From assembly GCA_020698575.1 (NCBI GenBank), contig CM036242.1, forward strand, positions 20,625,624-20,689,623: 64,000 bases of DNA. Reading direction: 5' to 3'. Position 1 is the first letter of the stretch. Every line of letters starts with the position of its first letter. A model generated the notes under the pieces. It ran no database searches and was not told the DNA's origin. It was given only the letters and a program-made list of their open reading frames with translations. This document shows, piece after piece, positions 11,918-24,900 of this stretch. The stretch comes from Bostrychus sinensis (taxonomy: Eukaryota > Chordata > Actinopteri > Gobiiformes > Eleotridae). Both the position numbers and the translations under genes were made by a program.

Positions 11918-12715
11918 GGTCCATATTATGCTTTTTCAGGCTTTTTGAAAAAATGTTCACATTTTACAACTTAAAATAATGTTTTTTTTTTTGAGTCAAT
12001 ATTTTTTAATTTTTTGATAAGAAAATCAAAAAGATGCCAAGACGCATGAAACAAATTGGACAGAAAAAAATAAAATAAAAATGCAGACATTAAGTTATAG
12101 CAATAATATATGTATGTGTGTTACATCAACATGGATGCCCATGCATACACACAGACACTCATGTACATGACACTATATAGTATAAATATAACTTTGCATA
12201 CACAGATCAATTAGTTAACATGCAATTCTCAATTTCATATCATTATATGCCATACTTTTTCTAGCAGCTTCAAAAATACATTAAATCAGTTCTTTGGAGT
12301 CCATACAATTAGTCAGGAATTTGTTACTTTGACTTTGCAGAGAACCTTGGGTTAGATGTCTGTCGCCCCCTGGTGGCATTGCTGGGGAATAGACAGCATA
12401 AAATGGCTAATTAGCACAGCTGTTAGCAACAAGACTCTAACAGATATATAAATGAGCTGACTGCTTTGTAGTGAAGCCAGATTTCAGCACTGAAATGATC
12501 AGAATGTGTCCGGTAATGGTGTATGGGCTTTAGAAGCGCACAGGAGCACCTTCTGGTTTCATGTTTCTACGTAGAGTGGAACAGCATCAGCATACAGGAT
12601 TACTCAAACATGCATGACTGGAACAAACTACTCCAGGTTATGTTTTTGAGGCGCAAACAATATTATAACATGGTAAAACGCTCAAAAGAGTTGATTTAGC
12701 ATAACAGGGGACCTT
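11918..12715. mobile_element. Terminal-inverted-repeat element (MITE-like), ~800 bp
   Basis: The left end 'aggtccatattatgct' and the right end, whose reverse complement reads 'aaggtcccctgttatgcta', are imperfect inverted repeats resembling a common fish MITE. The interior is A/T-rich non-coding DNA and includes 'gccccctggtggc' near 12366. No transposase is visible. The exact ends and target duplication could not be fixed by eye. Confidence 0.5.
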
Positions 12716-14449
12716 CAAAGAATTACATCAAAATGTGAGAATTAATGCTGTGTAGAACTTGAATAATTCAAAGATTTGCATTCAGCCAAATTGGTAATAA
12801 ATGTTTTGACTAGACACCATTCAGAAATCAGTATTTCAGTATTATCAGTATTTGGTGGAATAACTCTAATTTCTAGCTTTCCTGCGTTTTGCTCTCCACC
12901 AGTTTTCCACATTGTTGTTGGGTAACCTTTATACCACTCTCAGCTTTGCATGATGGTCTGTGAGCTCAGAAAGCAGAGTGAGGTCAGACACTGGCCTGGA
13001 CTCAGGGACTCAGAGAGGCTGATTTAATAAGGGGTCTCTTTTTTCACAGTGACAATAACAAAAACATTCATTCTTTAAGGGTTGAATATGAGTATGAATA
13101 TTGTGCACATAATCTTTTCAAGGAGCCCAGTGGAATGCCCCACGTGTTTCCTTCGAGCACTTTGTAAGAATTCCTCACATACATGTCTTTTTTCACCAGT
13201 GGTCTGTCCAGCAACCTACAATTCTATAAATGCATTTAGGACCCCTGCATTAAGTGATTATTTTGTTGTTAGATTTTAGCTTTAGTTATTTGGTCAGATA
13301 GTCATTTTAAACAGCTGTGCATGCAGTAGTGTGTTGGCCAGCATTATAGTTAATAGTAGTAAAACAACATTTAGTAGCCAAAAACCATGTCGTGACAATA
13401 GGTTACGCATCCCATCAAAACAACACACAAGATGTACAGTATATTGAGAAGTAATATGGAGTATAGGGTGAAGTCAGATAAAATGGGCCAGATAAGTTTG
13501 GAGTGGCAGGGCTCCTTTATTTCTGATAGTCAGTCACTGTAAATGAAAGAATATGATGGCCACAACACCACATGATGTGTTTCAACTGTTTTGATTGGTC
13601 TGAGGTTGATTAGGTGGGTGGGACAATGGTTTGTTTGGACAGTGGTGGTACCAAAAAACAAAAAACAAACAAACAAACAAACAACAACAAAAACAAAATC
13701 AAATGACTTTACTATAATATGGTTGATAGAATTTTCTGTAATGAATGGAGTAATGAAGGTACTGTCTTCATAACTGTGAATGTGTGTTCTTAACCAGAAA
13801 AACATGGTTTTAGTAACATCATAAACATTTTTACCTCTCAAAAAGTAATTTTATTGCCCATTTGAGCTGAATGTGTTAAGGTACAATGGGCCACCCCTTT
13901 TTAGGCAATTTATCCTAATATGTTTAACAATAACAACAATCGACAATATGAACCTTTTTAAGACACTGTAAAAATACACTTAATTTAAAACTAATAAGTG
14001 ACATATCCATGCTGTAAAGATGTTTGTAGCATCATATGCCCAAACACAAGGTTTCCTTTACAAATCACGTTTAAGGTTTTGCAACAGAAACACAGTGGGC
14101 ATAAAATATGAGGACAGCAAATCATGTCTCTGTGTTTAAAGCCTTCTAGTGGCCAAACCTGTTAAAGCACATTTTAGCAATACTGGAGCTGCGGGTTAGT
14201 AAAATTTTGTAAAATACACAATAGAAAACTAACTGTAAGTACATTTGGCAATTTTGGTCCTCCATATAGCGTGCTCATACAGTAAGCCTACAGATCACCA
14301 GAACGATGACTTACATTTACTTTACTACAGAATGAGTAAAAAGCATCATCAGTTTTGATAGACAGCATGGGTAATGTGTAACTGACCATCCTGACGCGCA
14401 TTGTGGGACCAGAACAAATGAGAAGTGAGCGGAACGCAGTGTCCAGCGC

Positions 14450-14480
14450 TACTACTGCTGCTGCTGCTACTGCTGCGCTG
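14450..14480. repeat. Short CTG/CTA trinucleotide run
   Basis: A run of CTG units with two CTA interruptions, in non-coding DNA. The reverse strand would read as a serine run in a short open frame of no known similarity, so it is treated as a simple repeat. Confidence 0.7.
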
Positions 14481-17400
14481 TGTTACACCCCTGCTGTTCA
14501 CTGGACGGTGAAATGTGATCATGGAGGGCTGCCAGCACGCATCAGGACCTGGCAGATGAGATGCCAAGCCAAGTGAACTCAGATCCACCGCCACTGTACT
14601 GTCACCGCCGCTTTGTTGCCAGTAGAGGGCGTGCACGCTTTTTTACTAAGCACTCGGACACGTTGGATGATCTCTGACACTGCATAACACTGAAAAAAGA
14701 AAATTGCAACAGCATTAGTAGGTAAGTAAAAGCTCAGTTTTCAATAATACATATTCTTTTCTTAAGGCAAAAATAAGATGAAACGATTGATTACCCAAAA
14801 CCATTAAAAGGGACAAAAGTTTATTTTTCAGCAGGATATAAAATTGTATATCTACACGTGGTTATACAGTAGCCATGACTGAAAATAGACTGAAAAAGAG
14901 ACACATAGGTTGCAACAATCTCCCATTCCCCAGTAGTATATGTCACAGTTATTTGTTAAGACATAGAATTATTATAATATGATACCTGTCTCATTGATAG
15001 CCATAAATAAACTGCACTATATATTAGATAAAACAAAAGATCACATGCATACTACAAATCTCATATGAGCATACTCCTCACTAGTCAGAACAGCTACCCG
15101 TGTGTATTTATTTATTTTTTAAAGTGACACTGTGCCACTGCCATGTTGTCACTATGATCATGCTCTGCTGTGGACTGCAGGCAGCGAGTGCCAGTACTGC
15201 TGCAGTTTTAAAACAAGCAAAGCATACTCTGAGTTGATTACTCCTCCTCTCGCACCCACCTCAGGGCATGGAAAAGGCAATCGAGGAGAGACATTGCCAC
15301 AAATAGACCCTCTAAATATGGAGGGCTTCAGTCAAGAGAACAAGCATGATTGAATTCTGAGCCTCTTCAACCCATTTTCATAAAGAGACTAACAATGGGA
15401 TGAATACTTTACACTAACATACTGTGTCTTTGTCTGAGGCTACAGACTTGCCTTTTGCATGCAAACCCAGGTGTTGTTTTTTTGTATTAAGCTCTGTGTT
15501 CTGCAAACAGCCAAATATTCTATCCAAAATGTGAAGAGCTAAAGATGCCTCAGTGCTGACTATATTATAATAATGAACACATGCCTTCATGAGTCAGCCT
15601 CCTCCAGCCCACTTTCCAGGGCAGTGCGTGTGTGTTGCACTGGCGGCCATTGTCTGGAAATGCAGTTGCATGAATATGTGCATGTTGCTAGGCTCACACA
15701 AGTGCATAGGTTTCTGTATGTGTAACCATGTGTTGTCACAGATGCTGCCTAAACTCTCTGCAGTGTCTCCAGTCCTTGTGACCTTCAGCAACATATGCAA
15801 TGGTCCATTCAAGGGCAGTGCACTTTTTGGCTGATCATTATGCTTATCAGATGCTGTTCACCTTTAGACTTGCTGTACTGTATTTGCATGACATTTGCAT
15901 ATAACTTTGGGGAAGCCATTTGTTGGAGGGGTGTGCAGAAGACACTTGTTTTGTTAGGTGATACTTTGACACAGTCCCACTGCAGTGCTTTTCATGGGTT
16001 GGATATATTTAAAGTTAGTTTTGATGGGGTTAATATTGGTCACAAAATAGGAAGATGGTACAGTCTAGATCACAGTAAATTAAGTGAATGTTAAAATATT
16101 TTGGTTTAAGTTTGATTTGGCTTATGGTCTATAAGTTGCAGGAGGTCACCAATTGTGCATTTTAGATATATACAGCAGTTACAGTGGTCTGAGACCTTGT
16201 TTAACCACTGTTGTCTCACTGTTGATGATATGTCTATACAAGTCTTTTCCAATTGCAGGATAAAAGAAAAACATAACATTGAATATTGCAATAACAATAT
16301 AGCTGGCAGTATTTTGATACCCTTTTTCACATAGAAAGTTCAATTCAATTTAAATATAAGCAGAAATAGTCTTTAGATTTACTTGTCAGAACTGGGTTTA
16401 AAATCTAAGATCTAAACCTAAACCAGGACTAAATTCAGAAGTGAATTTTCAGTGTGAAACTCTTTCAGATGGGGAAGCATAACAATATTGAGATACATAG
16501 TCTTAGTTTGCACAGCTGCCAATAACTATATAGATACATTTACAATTCTGTATTTCAAAGCATGAATAGCATCAACAGTAGTTCTGCATGGCATTAGAAA
16601 AACATGTGTTATGTGATAAAATTTGAATATCCTTATAATGATTGGCAATATTCAACATAGTCAGTTTAATTAAATTTAAACATAGACTAACTTAGACTAA
16701 ACCAGGATTAAACCTAGACTAAACCAGGGCTAGTCTTGTGGAATCAAGACTATTTAATATTTTTTATTTGTTCCCAACACAGTTTCATCAAAGTCAAATA
16801 TAATTATGATCTCTGTCAGATGGAGGACTGCAACATCATTGCCTTTGCCGATATCACAATAATAATAATGCATTTGCGAGATATATTGTGCAGTACTGAT
16901 CAACATTTAAAACATCTTCATTTGACACAGCCTTCTATATTTAACATTGCCGTATTTTTCTGTGCAAAGACAAAGGTAATATAAGGCTGATATGAGTGCT
17001 CTCACCATTGTAGTGTGTGGCTCAGACTTGTGCTCAGCTCTGATGCTGCAGCCAGGTGGTGACCCTGCATGCAGTACCTGGCAAACAGCAGAGCAGGGAG
17101 CTGCAGCCAAATCAGTCTGAGAACAGCCTACACTGTCTAATGCACAATGGGTACGACAAATCATTTAGGTATATTTTTATTTTTATTCATTTTTACTCCT
17201 GTTTTCTAATTTGTCTATTTTTAATTCAGAGATAGAGTAAAGTATTTATAGGTCTTAACCTAGAAATCCAAAAGGTTGCCTGAAATCCTGTTACACAATC
17301 AGTCTGTGATCACCTCCAGCTGTGGACTCCGCCTACTAAAAGCTGCTTTCTAATAGGCCACAGGATCAGGGTTTGAGGTGCTTGACGTCCACCCTCCGAC

Positions 17401-18689
17401 CTTTGTCAAATGTCCTGTGTCAAATGTCCATTCTCCCCTCTTTTCTATTTTATGTCATCTATAATAAGAAGCCATAAAAATAATCTTTACTATCAGTCAG
17501 AGTTGAGGAGAATCACCACCTCATTACCACTCCTGTCTGAGGGGGTAATTATGGGATGAAAGGAGCCCGGCAACGGACCTAAGCCTGGGGCATACTGGTT
17601 CTGCTAATGGGGGTTGGTCACCATGGCTGTTTCCATACTGTTGCATCTTTTTGGACTGCCTCACATCACACTACCTGTCACTAAAACCAGAAAATACTTC
17701 AACAAAGGTCACTTTCAAAAAGTGGTCACTGTTCGTCATCATTTTAATAAAAAGACCAACACATTGTGTAATCAAATCTCACTCTGTCAGGACGTGTGGC
17801 CTTTTATTAATGATCCCACTCACACAAAGTGCTGTGATCTTCTCTTGTGATGAAATAAACCATTGTGTGTGTCCTCAGCCCAATATGCTAATCCAGGATT
17901 ATTTATGGGACAGGCCTAATGAATATCATCCTTACCCTCTCAGATATGGAAATGCACCAGGAGTGGACAGTGTTGTGAGGCTTTTGTTACCTCTGTGCCC
18001 TGTTTCATAAAAGGGACAGGGCAGTAAAGAAAGAAATGAGAACAAAGGTAAACAGAGCAAATATTGTTTTTAACATCATATACATCTATTCTTTTCATGT
18101 CAAATTCAATGCATGTTTTGGTGAAATTATAAAGTCCTGAATTTAACAATAAAACTATGTTTTCAACTATACTATCCATCAACAATTCATCATCTTTAAT
18201 ATAATCATCTTTACTATATCAGCCTTTATTTGCCCTTTTTACAACTATTCAAAGGCAAGATAGCTATATAAGGCACTCAAAGGGCTAGTGTCAACTGAAA
18301 GAGAATTGAGTTTTTGTAAAGTCAACATTTTACAGTTATCAAATGAAATAAAAAAAAATGTAACAAAATGTAGTGTGTGATTTTGGTCATTTTGGTAAAG
18401 GTTAGTTTTTATACTCAAGGCTAATTAGGGTAAACAGACCATACACAATTTTGCATCATTCCACGTCATAAATAAAATAAAATAAATAAATAAATCATAT
18501 TTAAAAATATATATGAAAGCACATTTTCAACATTTTCTTTCTCAACATAAAGTGGAAAATAAAACAGTGGAAAAGTTAAAGAACAGTTTAGAGCTTATAG
18601 TGGTCTTTTTGTAGGTTCGTGTATGATTGTTTATCGCAAAATACATTTCAGGGGATTTTGTTTTCTCTGTGAAAAAAAAAACTGCATGC

Positions 18690-18910
18690 GCTGGTCCGAG
18701 TTACTGTCCAAGGTGCTGAAATCTGCCTCGGGTCACGTGACTGGACTTCCTCGCTCGAACTGAACGAGGAGCTGAGCAGTGTGTGTGCGCCAATGCGCGT
18801 GTGTCTGGACACTTCAGCCCTCATGATGAGCGATGAGGAAGGTTCTCCTAAGACGCCGTCCGTCTCACTGTAAACGAGGAGGAATGCTCGCGCCGCGCTA
18901 AGTCAACAGA
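18690..18910 (+). promoter_or_regulatory. rasgrf1: Probable rasgrf1 promoter and 5' UTR, with a GTCACGTGAC site
   Basis: The G+C and CpG content rises sharply compared with the AT-rich DNA before it and continues to the rasgrf1 start codon. A perfect 10-bp palindrome GTCACGTGAC lies at 18733-18742, containing the CACGTG E-box bound by USF/MITF/TFE-type bHLH-Zip factors. No TATA box is evident, as expected for a CpG-type promoter. The transcription start cannot be read from the sequence. Confidence 0.55.
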
Positions 18911-21900
18911 ATGCAGAAGGGCATGAGGCTCAATGACGGCCACATCACCTACCTGGCGCTTTTAGCGAAGAAGGACGGAACCCGGAGAGGCTTCCTGAGC
19001 AAGAAGAGCTCCGACAACACAAAATGGCATTCAAAGTGGTTTGCTTTGCTGCAGAACATGCTTTTCTATTTCGAAAACGACTCGAGTTCACGACCCTCCG
19101 GACTGTACCTGTTGGAGGGATGTGTGTGTGACAGGGCACCGTCTCCCAAACCTTCTCTGTCAGCGAAGGAATGCCTCGAAAAGCAGGTAAAACACGCAGC
19201 CTTGCACAAATCACTACAGGGAGAACCAGAAGCCAGACTATTGCTGGTTTCACTCATACAAACTTGCTGTTTCACATTCCACATACACAAAAATATTTTG
19301 TGTTTTTAGGCCGAAGTGCAAACTGCACAGCGGTAATCGTTTTTAACCCTTTCTCTCCTACATACTATTTATGAACACACAATTTCCCAGAGACGCTTGC
19401 ATTAGTTCACTTGACGTTTGCTGTTACGTAATGGCGTCATCTTAACTGATTGATTGTCTCATTTCTGTACTAAAATAGCCTCGCAGCCAGTCTGGCATAT
19501 TAAAGGAAACTCGTGGATGCATTATGGTGTGTTACCATGTCAAATAAAACATTTTTTTTCAGTGCAACAAATAATCTTAACGGCTTCTATACGACTCATA
19601 AAGTTCAAGTGCAGAGAAACTTTGGCAGTTGCCATCTTGCGGAAGAGAGCTGCCCCTTCCTCGTCGATTTGACGTATTGATTTAATTCTTGTCTTGATAT
19701 TAATAGCATCCTACCTTGGCAACTGCGTCTCCCCTGTTTGGATTGTAGCGGCTACATCTGAAAGCTGTCTCATAATACCAAGATTGTCATCAAAAGAAAC
19801 TGCTCAAATACTTGTGTATTTGCAATGTTTTCTCAATGCCTTTATTCCAGCTTGTTGAAATAGCATCTCAAATAAAAGCTTACCTCGCATTTCCTCAGGT
19901 TATCGCTCAACTAAAGCCTGAGATAACTCAATGTGTAGCCTTTTTAATTCCACCTAAATGTTGCAGAATAGTACAATGGTATATACTAGGATACACCTGT
20001 AGTGGGTGTAGAGAGGCCTGTTGTAACTGTGGTGGCTCTTCAAGTCAAGTTTTAATAAGTGGTGTGACAAAAAGGTTTTTACAACAGAAGGCATCTTAAT
20101 TATTCTAACTTACATTGCATTATAGCCTATTTATTTGTCACTACATGTGATATTTTTGCCGATAGTGTTGTTGTGCTTGGAGATAAACACTGAGCCATTT
20201 TATGTTTACTTCCACTAAGACGACAAGCACACTTTTCAATACACTGTGTGACATCTTTTGCGACAGCCGCTCATGCAGACTTCCCCAGTAAATTTGCTTC
20301 AACAGTGAATTAAACCGATCTGAAATACCTGATCAACATAGGGCAGTCTATTGGTCTGCATGTGTCTTTTTACACAATGTGGTATGTTTGCAATGAATTC
20401 TCTCAATTTGTTTAGTACTGTAGTATGTCCATGAGTGTCATACTGTATATTATCTATCTATACACGTGAGCAGGACGTCTGTGAAGACTCTCATTCATCC
20501 TGGCTAATTGAATAAAAAACAAAAGTGTCTAAAATAAGTCATCTGGACTTGATTTTTAAGTTGGTGACAATTTACCTGTCATCTTCAGATTTCAGAATTG
20601 AAAAAGCTTATTGGATGAGAAGTGAAAACCCTTCAACTTAAAAACTAAAACCAGATGACTCATTTTTACATGTTTTTTTATGTGAACAGAAAGCATAATC
20701 TTGCACAAAGGGCATATACATTTAAAATTTTCTTATTTTTGGTGAAAACAAAAACATCTTTGTAGCCAATCAAAGGATGGCATGTTAGTCCTGTGAGACA
20801 AACCTACTACAAAGTGTACATTTATCACAGCATTTTTGCAGAGTGCACAACTGCAGTCTTCCCATGCGTGTCAGGAGGAGGAGTGGCCAGGTGAATACCC
20901 CATCTTATCTGTGTGTCACAGAGAGAGGGACAATGCAGCGAAAAGATGCCAAGCTGACTGCCACCTTGCAGGGCTGTAGCACTTTTTATAGGCTCACTCC
21001 TGAAAAAGGCAAAAAAGATCTCTTCTCTTGCTTGCTTCTCCATCTGTCTCTGCATTCTCATTGTATTTTTTGGAGTGTTCTACTTTTTAAATGTTCTTAT
21101 TCCTTATTTAGAAAGGCAAGCTACATTTAAGCCCACAGTTACTATGGCAACCCCTATTTGCATCTGAAAAAGTGCATTTGAAGGGGCCAACAAAATGTGC
21201 TACAGCATGCCTTGGCACTGTGCTTTAGTTAACAAAATCATAATGTGCGAAATATGAAGTAATATGAAATTAACTGTAACATTGCTTATAAAATTTTGTG
21301 TGTCTTTCAAGTTTCATAAAGGACAATACAATCCTAAAGCTTGTAGTTTCAAAGCACTAACAGTATAGCCTACTGCAATAAATCTGGACCCTTTTGTTGT
21401 AAAATTTGTGTATAAACCAGTAAAATACCAATAGGAGTTTATCAGATGATACATTTCTGTTTAATATTTAACTCAGAGAACAACAGTATTGAAAATATAT
21501 GCTATAGCCAGACATTAAATACGAAGTTAAGCATTTGACATGTTATACAAGAATTTACTGTGGTGTGTGCTGTCTCACTCACAGAGAGATAATAACTCTG
21601 AGGCAAAAATATAGCGACATAGAGCTAAATATAGCTGCCTAAAAGGCTTGACACACCAGCTCACAGGAAGATGGAGATGGGAAAGACATTATTGACAAGT
21701 GCCCATTCTGCAGCTCATCGGGAAATATGGAACATTACTTCCCAATCACAAATGATTTGCTCTTGGCATTTGAGAGGGATACACAAATCCAATATATTGG
21801 ATTTCCAGAGGTCTATTTACAATACATCAACGTTATATAATGTCATATATATTGACAATGAACCAGCTGTCAATTCTATTATTAAATTGCCCACCACTTG

Positions 21901-24900
21901 ACCAAAAAAATTCAAACAACGATAAGAAAACAATTATATCACATTTTCTACAAGCACCCAGTTAACATTCAAGAGTGTTGGGTCTATGCTACCAGGATAA
22001 AAGGGAAAGAGGACCCAACAAAGTGTGATGAATCACAAGGACAGCTCTACCAAACTGAACCAAACAAAGCATCAGTGGAAAGTCTCATCAATTCAGAGGT
22101 GAGTTGCCAGGTTACAGACAGAATGCACAGAGGTTTTATAATGGCTCCCAAAGTCATTTCCCAACAGATCTTCTGTCCTTATTCACTGACAGCAGTATGT
22201 ACTTACTGTATGTGAAAAGGTTTATGAGCATGACATACAGAAAAAATATTCATAATGATGTGCTTTCTTTATATGTTTTTACAGTACTACTTTATTGTCA
22301 CGTTTAACCATGACAACCAGAAGGCATTGGAGCTACGTACCGAGGATGTCAAGGACTGTGACGAATGGGTGGCTGCAATCACACAGGCCAGGTATCTCAA
22401 ACGTGTGATCTCTTACCTACATCATGTTCATAATGTGTTCAATACAAGCTTTCCCAGCTTTACTAGCTTTTCTGTGCATGGAAGGGTAGACCTTTGATAT
22501 ATCCTGAATCAATAAAAGCAATGACTTAAGCATTACATTAACAAACAATGTGTTTCATTTTAAGTACTCTACAAGCACATTAAGAAAATCTGGAAAAAAA
22601 CGTCTGACTAACACAACTGAAACAACAGTAGCTTGCAGATGCCATTTGTAACATGCAGAAAAGAATAGTTCAGTGTATAATAGCGATTACCTTGTGTTTC
22701 AACTGCTTTGTTATTCCTTTATACAGCTTTTGTATGATATTAATAATTTTGACATACTGATCTATAGAAGTTATAATGAAGGAATTCTCCCTCCAAGAGT
22801 GTGAGATAAAAGAGGCTCATGAAAGCCAAGCAATACAATCACTCAATGTCCACAGTGTGCGTTTGTATGGTGAAAGGTCAGTTGATTAGACTTATTGAAG
22901 ATTACATTGATTAAGCCTCATGCAACGAAGAAGCTTTTACTGTAAAATAGTAACAGGCTATAGGCATCTAACATATGGTACATCCATCCATCCATCCATC
23001 TTCTTCCACTTTATCTGGGGCCGGGTCGCGGAGGCAGCAGTCTAAGCAGGGACACCCAGACATCCCTCTCCCCGGACACTTCCTCCAGCTCCTCAGGAGG
23101 AACCCCAAGGCGTTCCCAGGCCAGCTGAGAGACATAGTTCCTCCAGCGTGTCCTAGGTCTTCCCCGGGGCCTCCTCCCGGTGGGACATGCCCGGAACACC
23201 TTCCCAGGGAGGCGTCCGGTAGGCATCCGGAACAGATGCCCAAGCCACCTCAGCTGGCTCCTCTCGATGTGGAGGAGCAGCGGCTCTACTCCGAGCTCCT
23301 CCCGGGTAACCGAGCTCCTCACCCTATCTCTAAGGGAGCGCCCAGCCACCCTGCAGAGGAAACTCATTTCGGCCGCTTGTATCCGGGATCTTGTCCTTTT
23401 GGTCATGACCCAAAGCTCATGACCATGAGAGTAGGAACGTAGATCGACCGGTAAATCGAGAGCTTCGCCTTTTGACTCAGCTCTTTCTTCACCACAACAG
23501 ACCGATACAACGACCGCATTACTGCAAACGCTGCACCGATCCATCTGTCGATCTCACGCTCCATCCTTCCTTCACTCGTGAACAAGACCCCGAGATACTT
23601 AAACTCCTCCACTTGAGGCAGGAACTCTCCTCCAACCTGGAGAGGGCAAGCCACCCTTTTCCGGTCGAGAACCAACAGGACAACATCATCCGCAAAAAGC
23701 AGAGATGAAATCCTGTGGTCCCCAAACCTGACACCCTCCGGCCCCTGGCTGCACCTAGAAATTCTGTCCATAAAAATTATGAACAGAACCGGTGACAAAG
23801 GGCAGCCCTGCCGGAGTCCAACATGCACTGGAAACAGGTCTGATTTACAACCGGCAATACGAACCAAACTCCTGCTCCGGTCATACAGGGACCGGACAGC
23901 CCTTAGCAAAGGGCCTCGGACCCCGTACTCCCAGAGCACCCCCCAAAGGATGCTACGAGGGACACGGTCGAACGCCTTCTCCAGGTCCACAAAGCACATG
24001 TGGACTGGTTGGGCGAACTCCCATGAACCCTCGAGCACCCGATAGAGGGTGTAGAGCTGGTCCACTGTTCCACGGCCAGGACGAAAACCGCATTGTTCCT
24101 CCTGAATCCGAGGTTCGACTATCGGCCGAATTCTCCTCTCCAGTACCCTGAAATAGACTTTCCCGGGGAGGCTGAGAAGTGTGATCCCCCTGTAGTTGGA
24201 ACACACCCTCCGGTCCCCCTTCTTGAAAAGTATGGTACATCCACTGTTTTATTTTTTTTTTTTATTATTTAGAGTTCATCAAATAAAATTAAGAATATTT
24301 GATTGTCTGTACACAAAAAAAAAAAAAAAAATGCAAAATGTGCTACTCATTTGTCTCTGACATACTTTGATTCTGACATTATTATGTATTTTTACACATG
24401 TTGTTGTGCCTTGAGAATAGATTGCATAAGAGTAAGCTGATGGTTGACATAGGGTTTGTGATGCTTCCCACAGGTGTCTTGTGTTTGATAGATCTATTGA
24501 AAGCCCCTGAAGCATGTGTTAATGATGTCGTTACAATGTGCCTTTGTATAGTTACAGAAACCTGGCTACTGAGCATGAGACCCTTATGCAGAAGTATCTC
24601 CATCTACTCCAAATAGTGGAGACAGAGAAAACAGTTGCCAAGCAACTTCGACAACAGATAGAGGATGGGGAAATCGAGATAGAGCGGCTAAAATCAGAGG
24701 TAACTTGCCTTGTAATTTTTCATGTTTGTAACACTTGTCTGCCTGTGTCTGTCAGAGCTATGTAGCATGATGATAAAAGAAAGGTAAGGGTAATCCTAAT
24801 GTGGTCATGCACACAGGAGAAGGGCAGAAACAAATGAATGAGGGGGTGATAGGCAATGTCATGACCCAGATTGCAAAAGACTTTGCTGAGTTCAGGTATA

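Larger units (their letters stand above)
5871..18690. other. 3' flank and 12 kb gene-poor interval
   Basis: After the retinol dehydrogenase stop codon there is a probable 3' UTR (AATAAA near 6180 and 6760), and then I see no protein-coding exon on either strand that is supported by splice signals and homology. Short open frames here have no recognisable similarity. Identifiable content is repetitive: a hAT-like remnant with a nested retroposon tail (10.26-10.86 kb), a terminal-inverted-repeat element (11.9-12.7 kb), a poly(A) tract (11.83 kb), an (AAAC)n run (~13.66 kb), a CTG run (~14.45 kb) and 'aaaccaggactaa'-type motifs at ~16.39-16.44 and 16.69-16.74 kb. The stretch at 7.88-8.25 kb is richer in G+C than its surroundings and might be regulatory, but nothing in it is diagnostic. 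Confidence 0.6.

Noticed and set aside
15132..16094. Cluster of open frames of 73-99 codons
   Set aside because: They overlap on both strands, have no homology and no splice or promoter support. They are in the gene-poor interval.
18945..19290. Minus-strand open frames of 74-102 codons over rasgrf1 exon 1
   Set aside because: Shadow frames of a strongly conserved PH-domain exon.
22975..24240. Several plus-strand open frames of 80-155 codons
   Set aside because: They are antisense shadows of the G+C-rich LINE reverse-transcriptase fragment, which reads on the minus strand with clear RT motifs.
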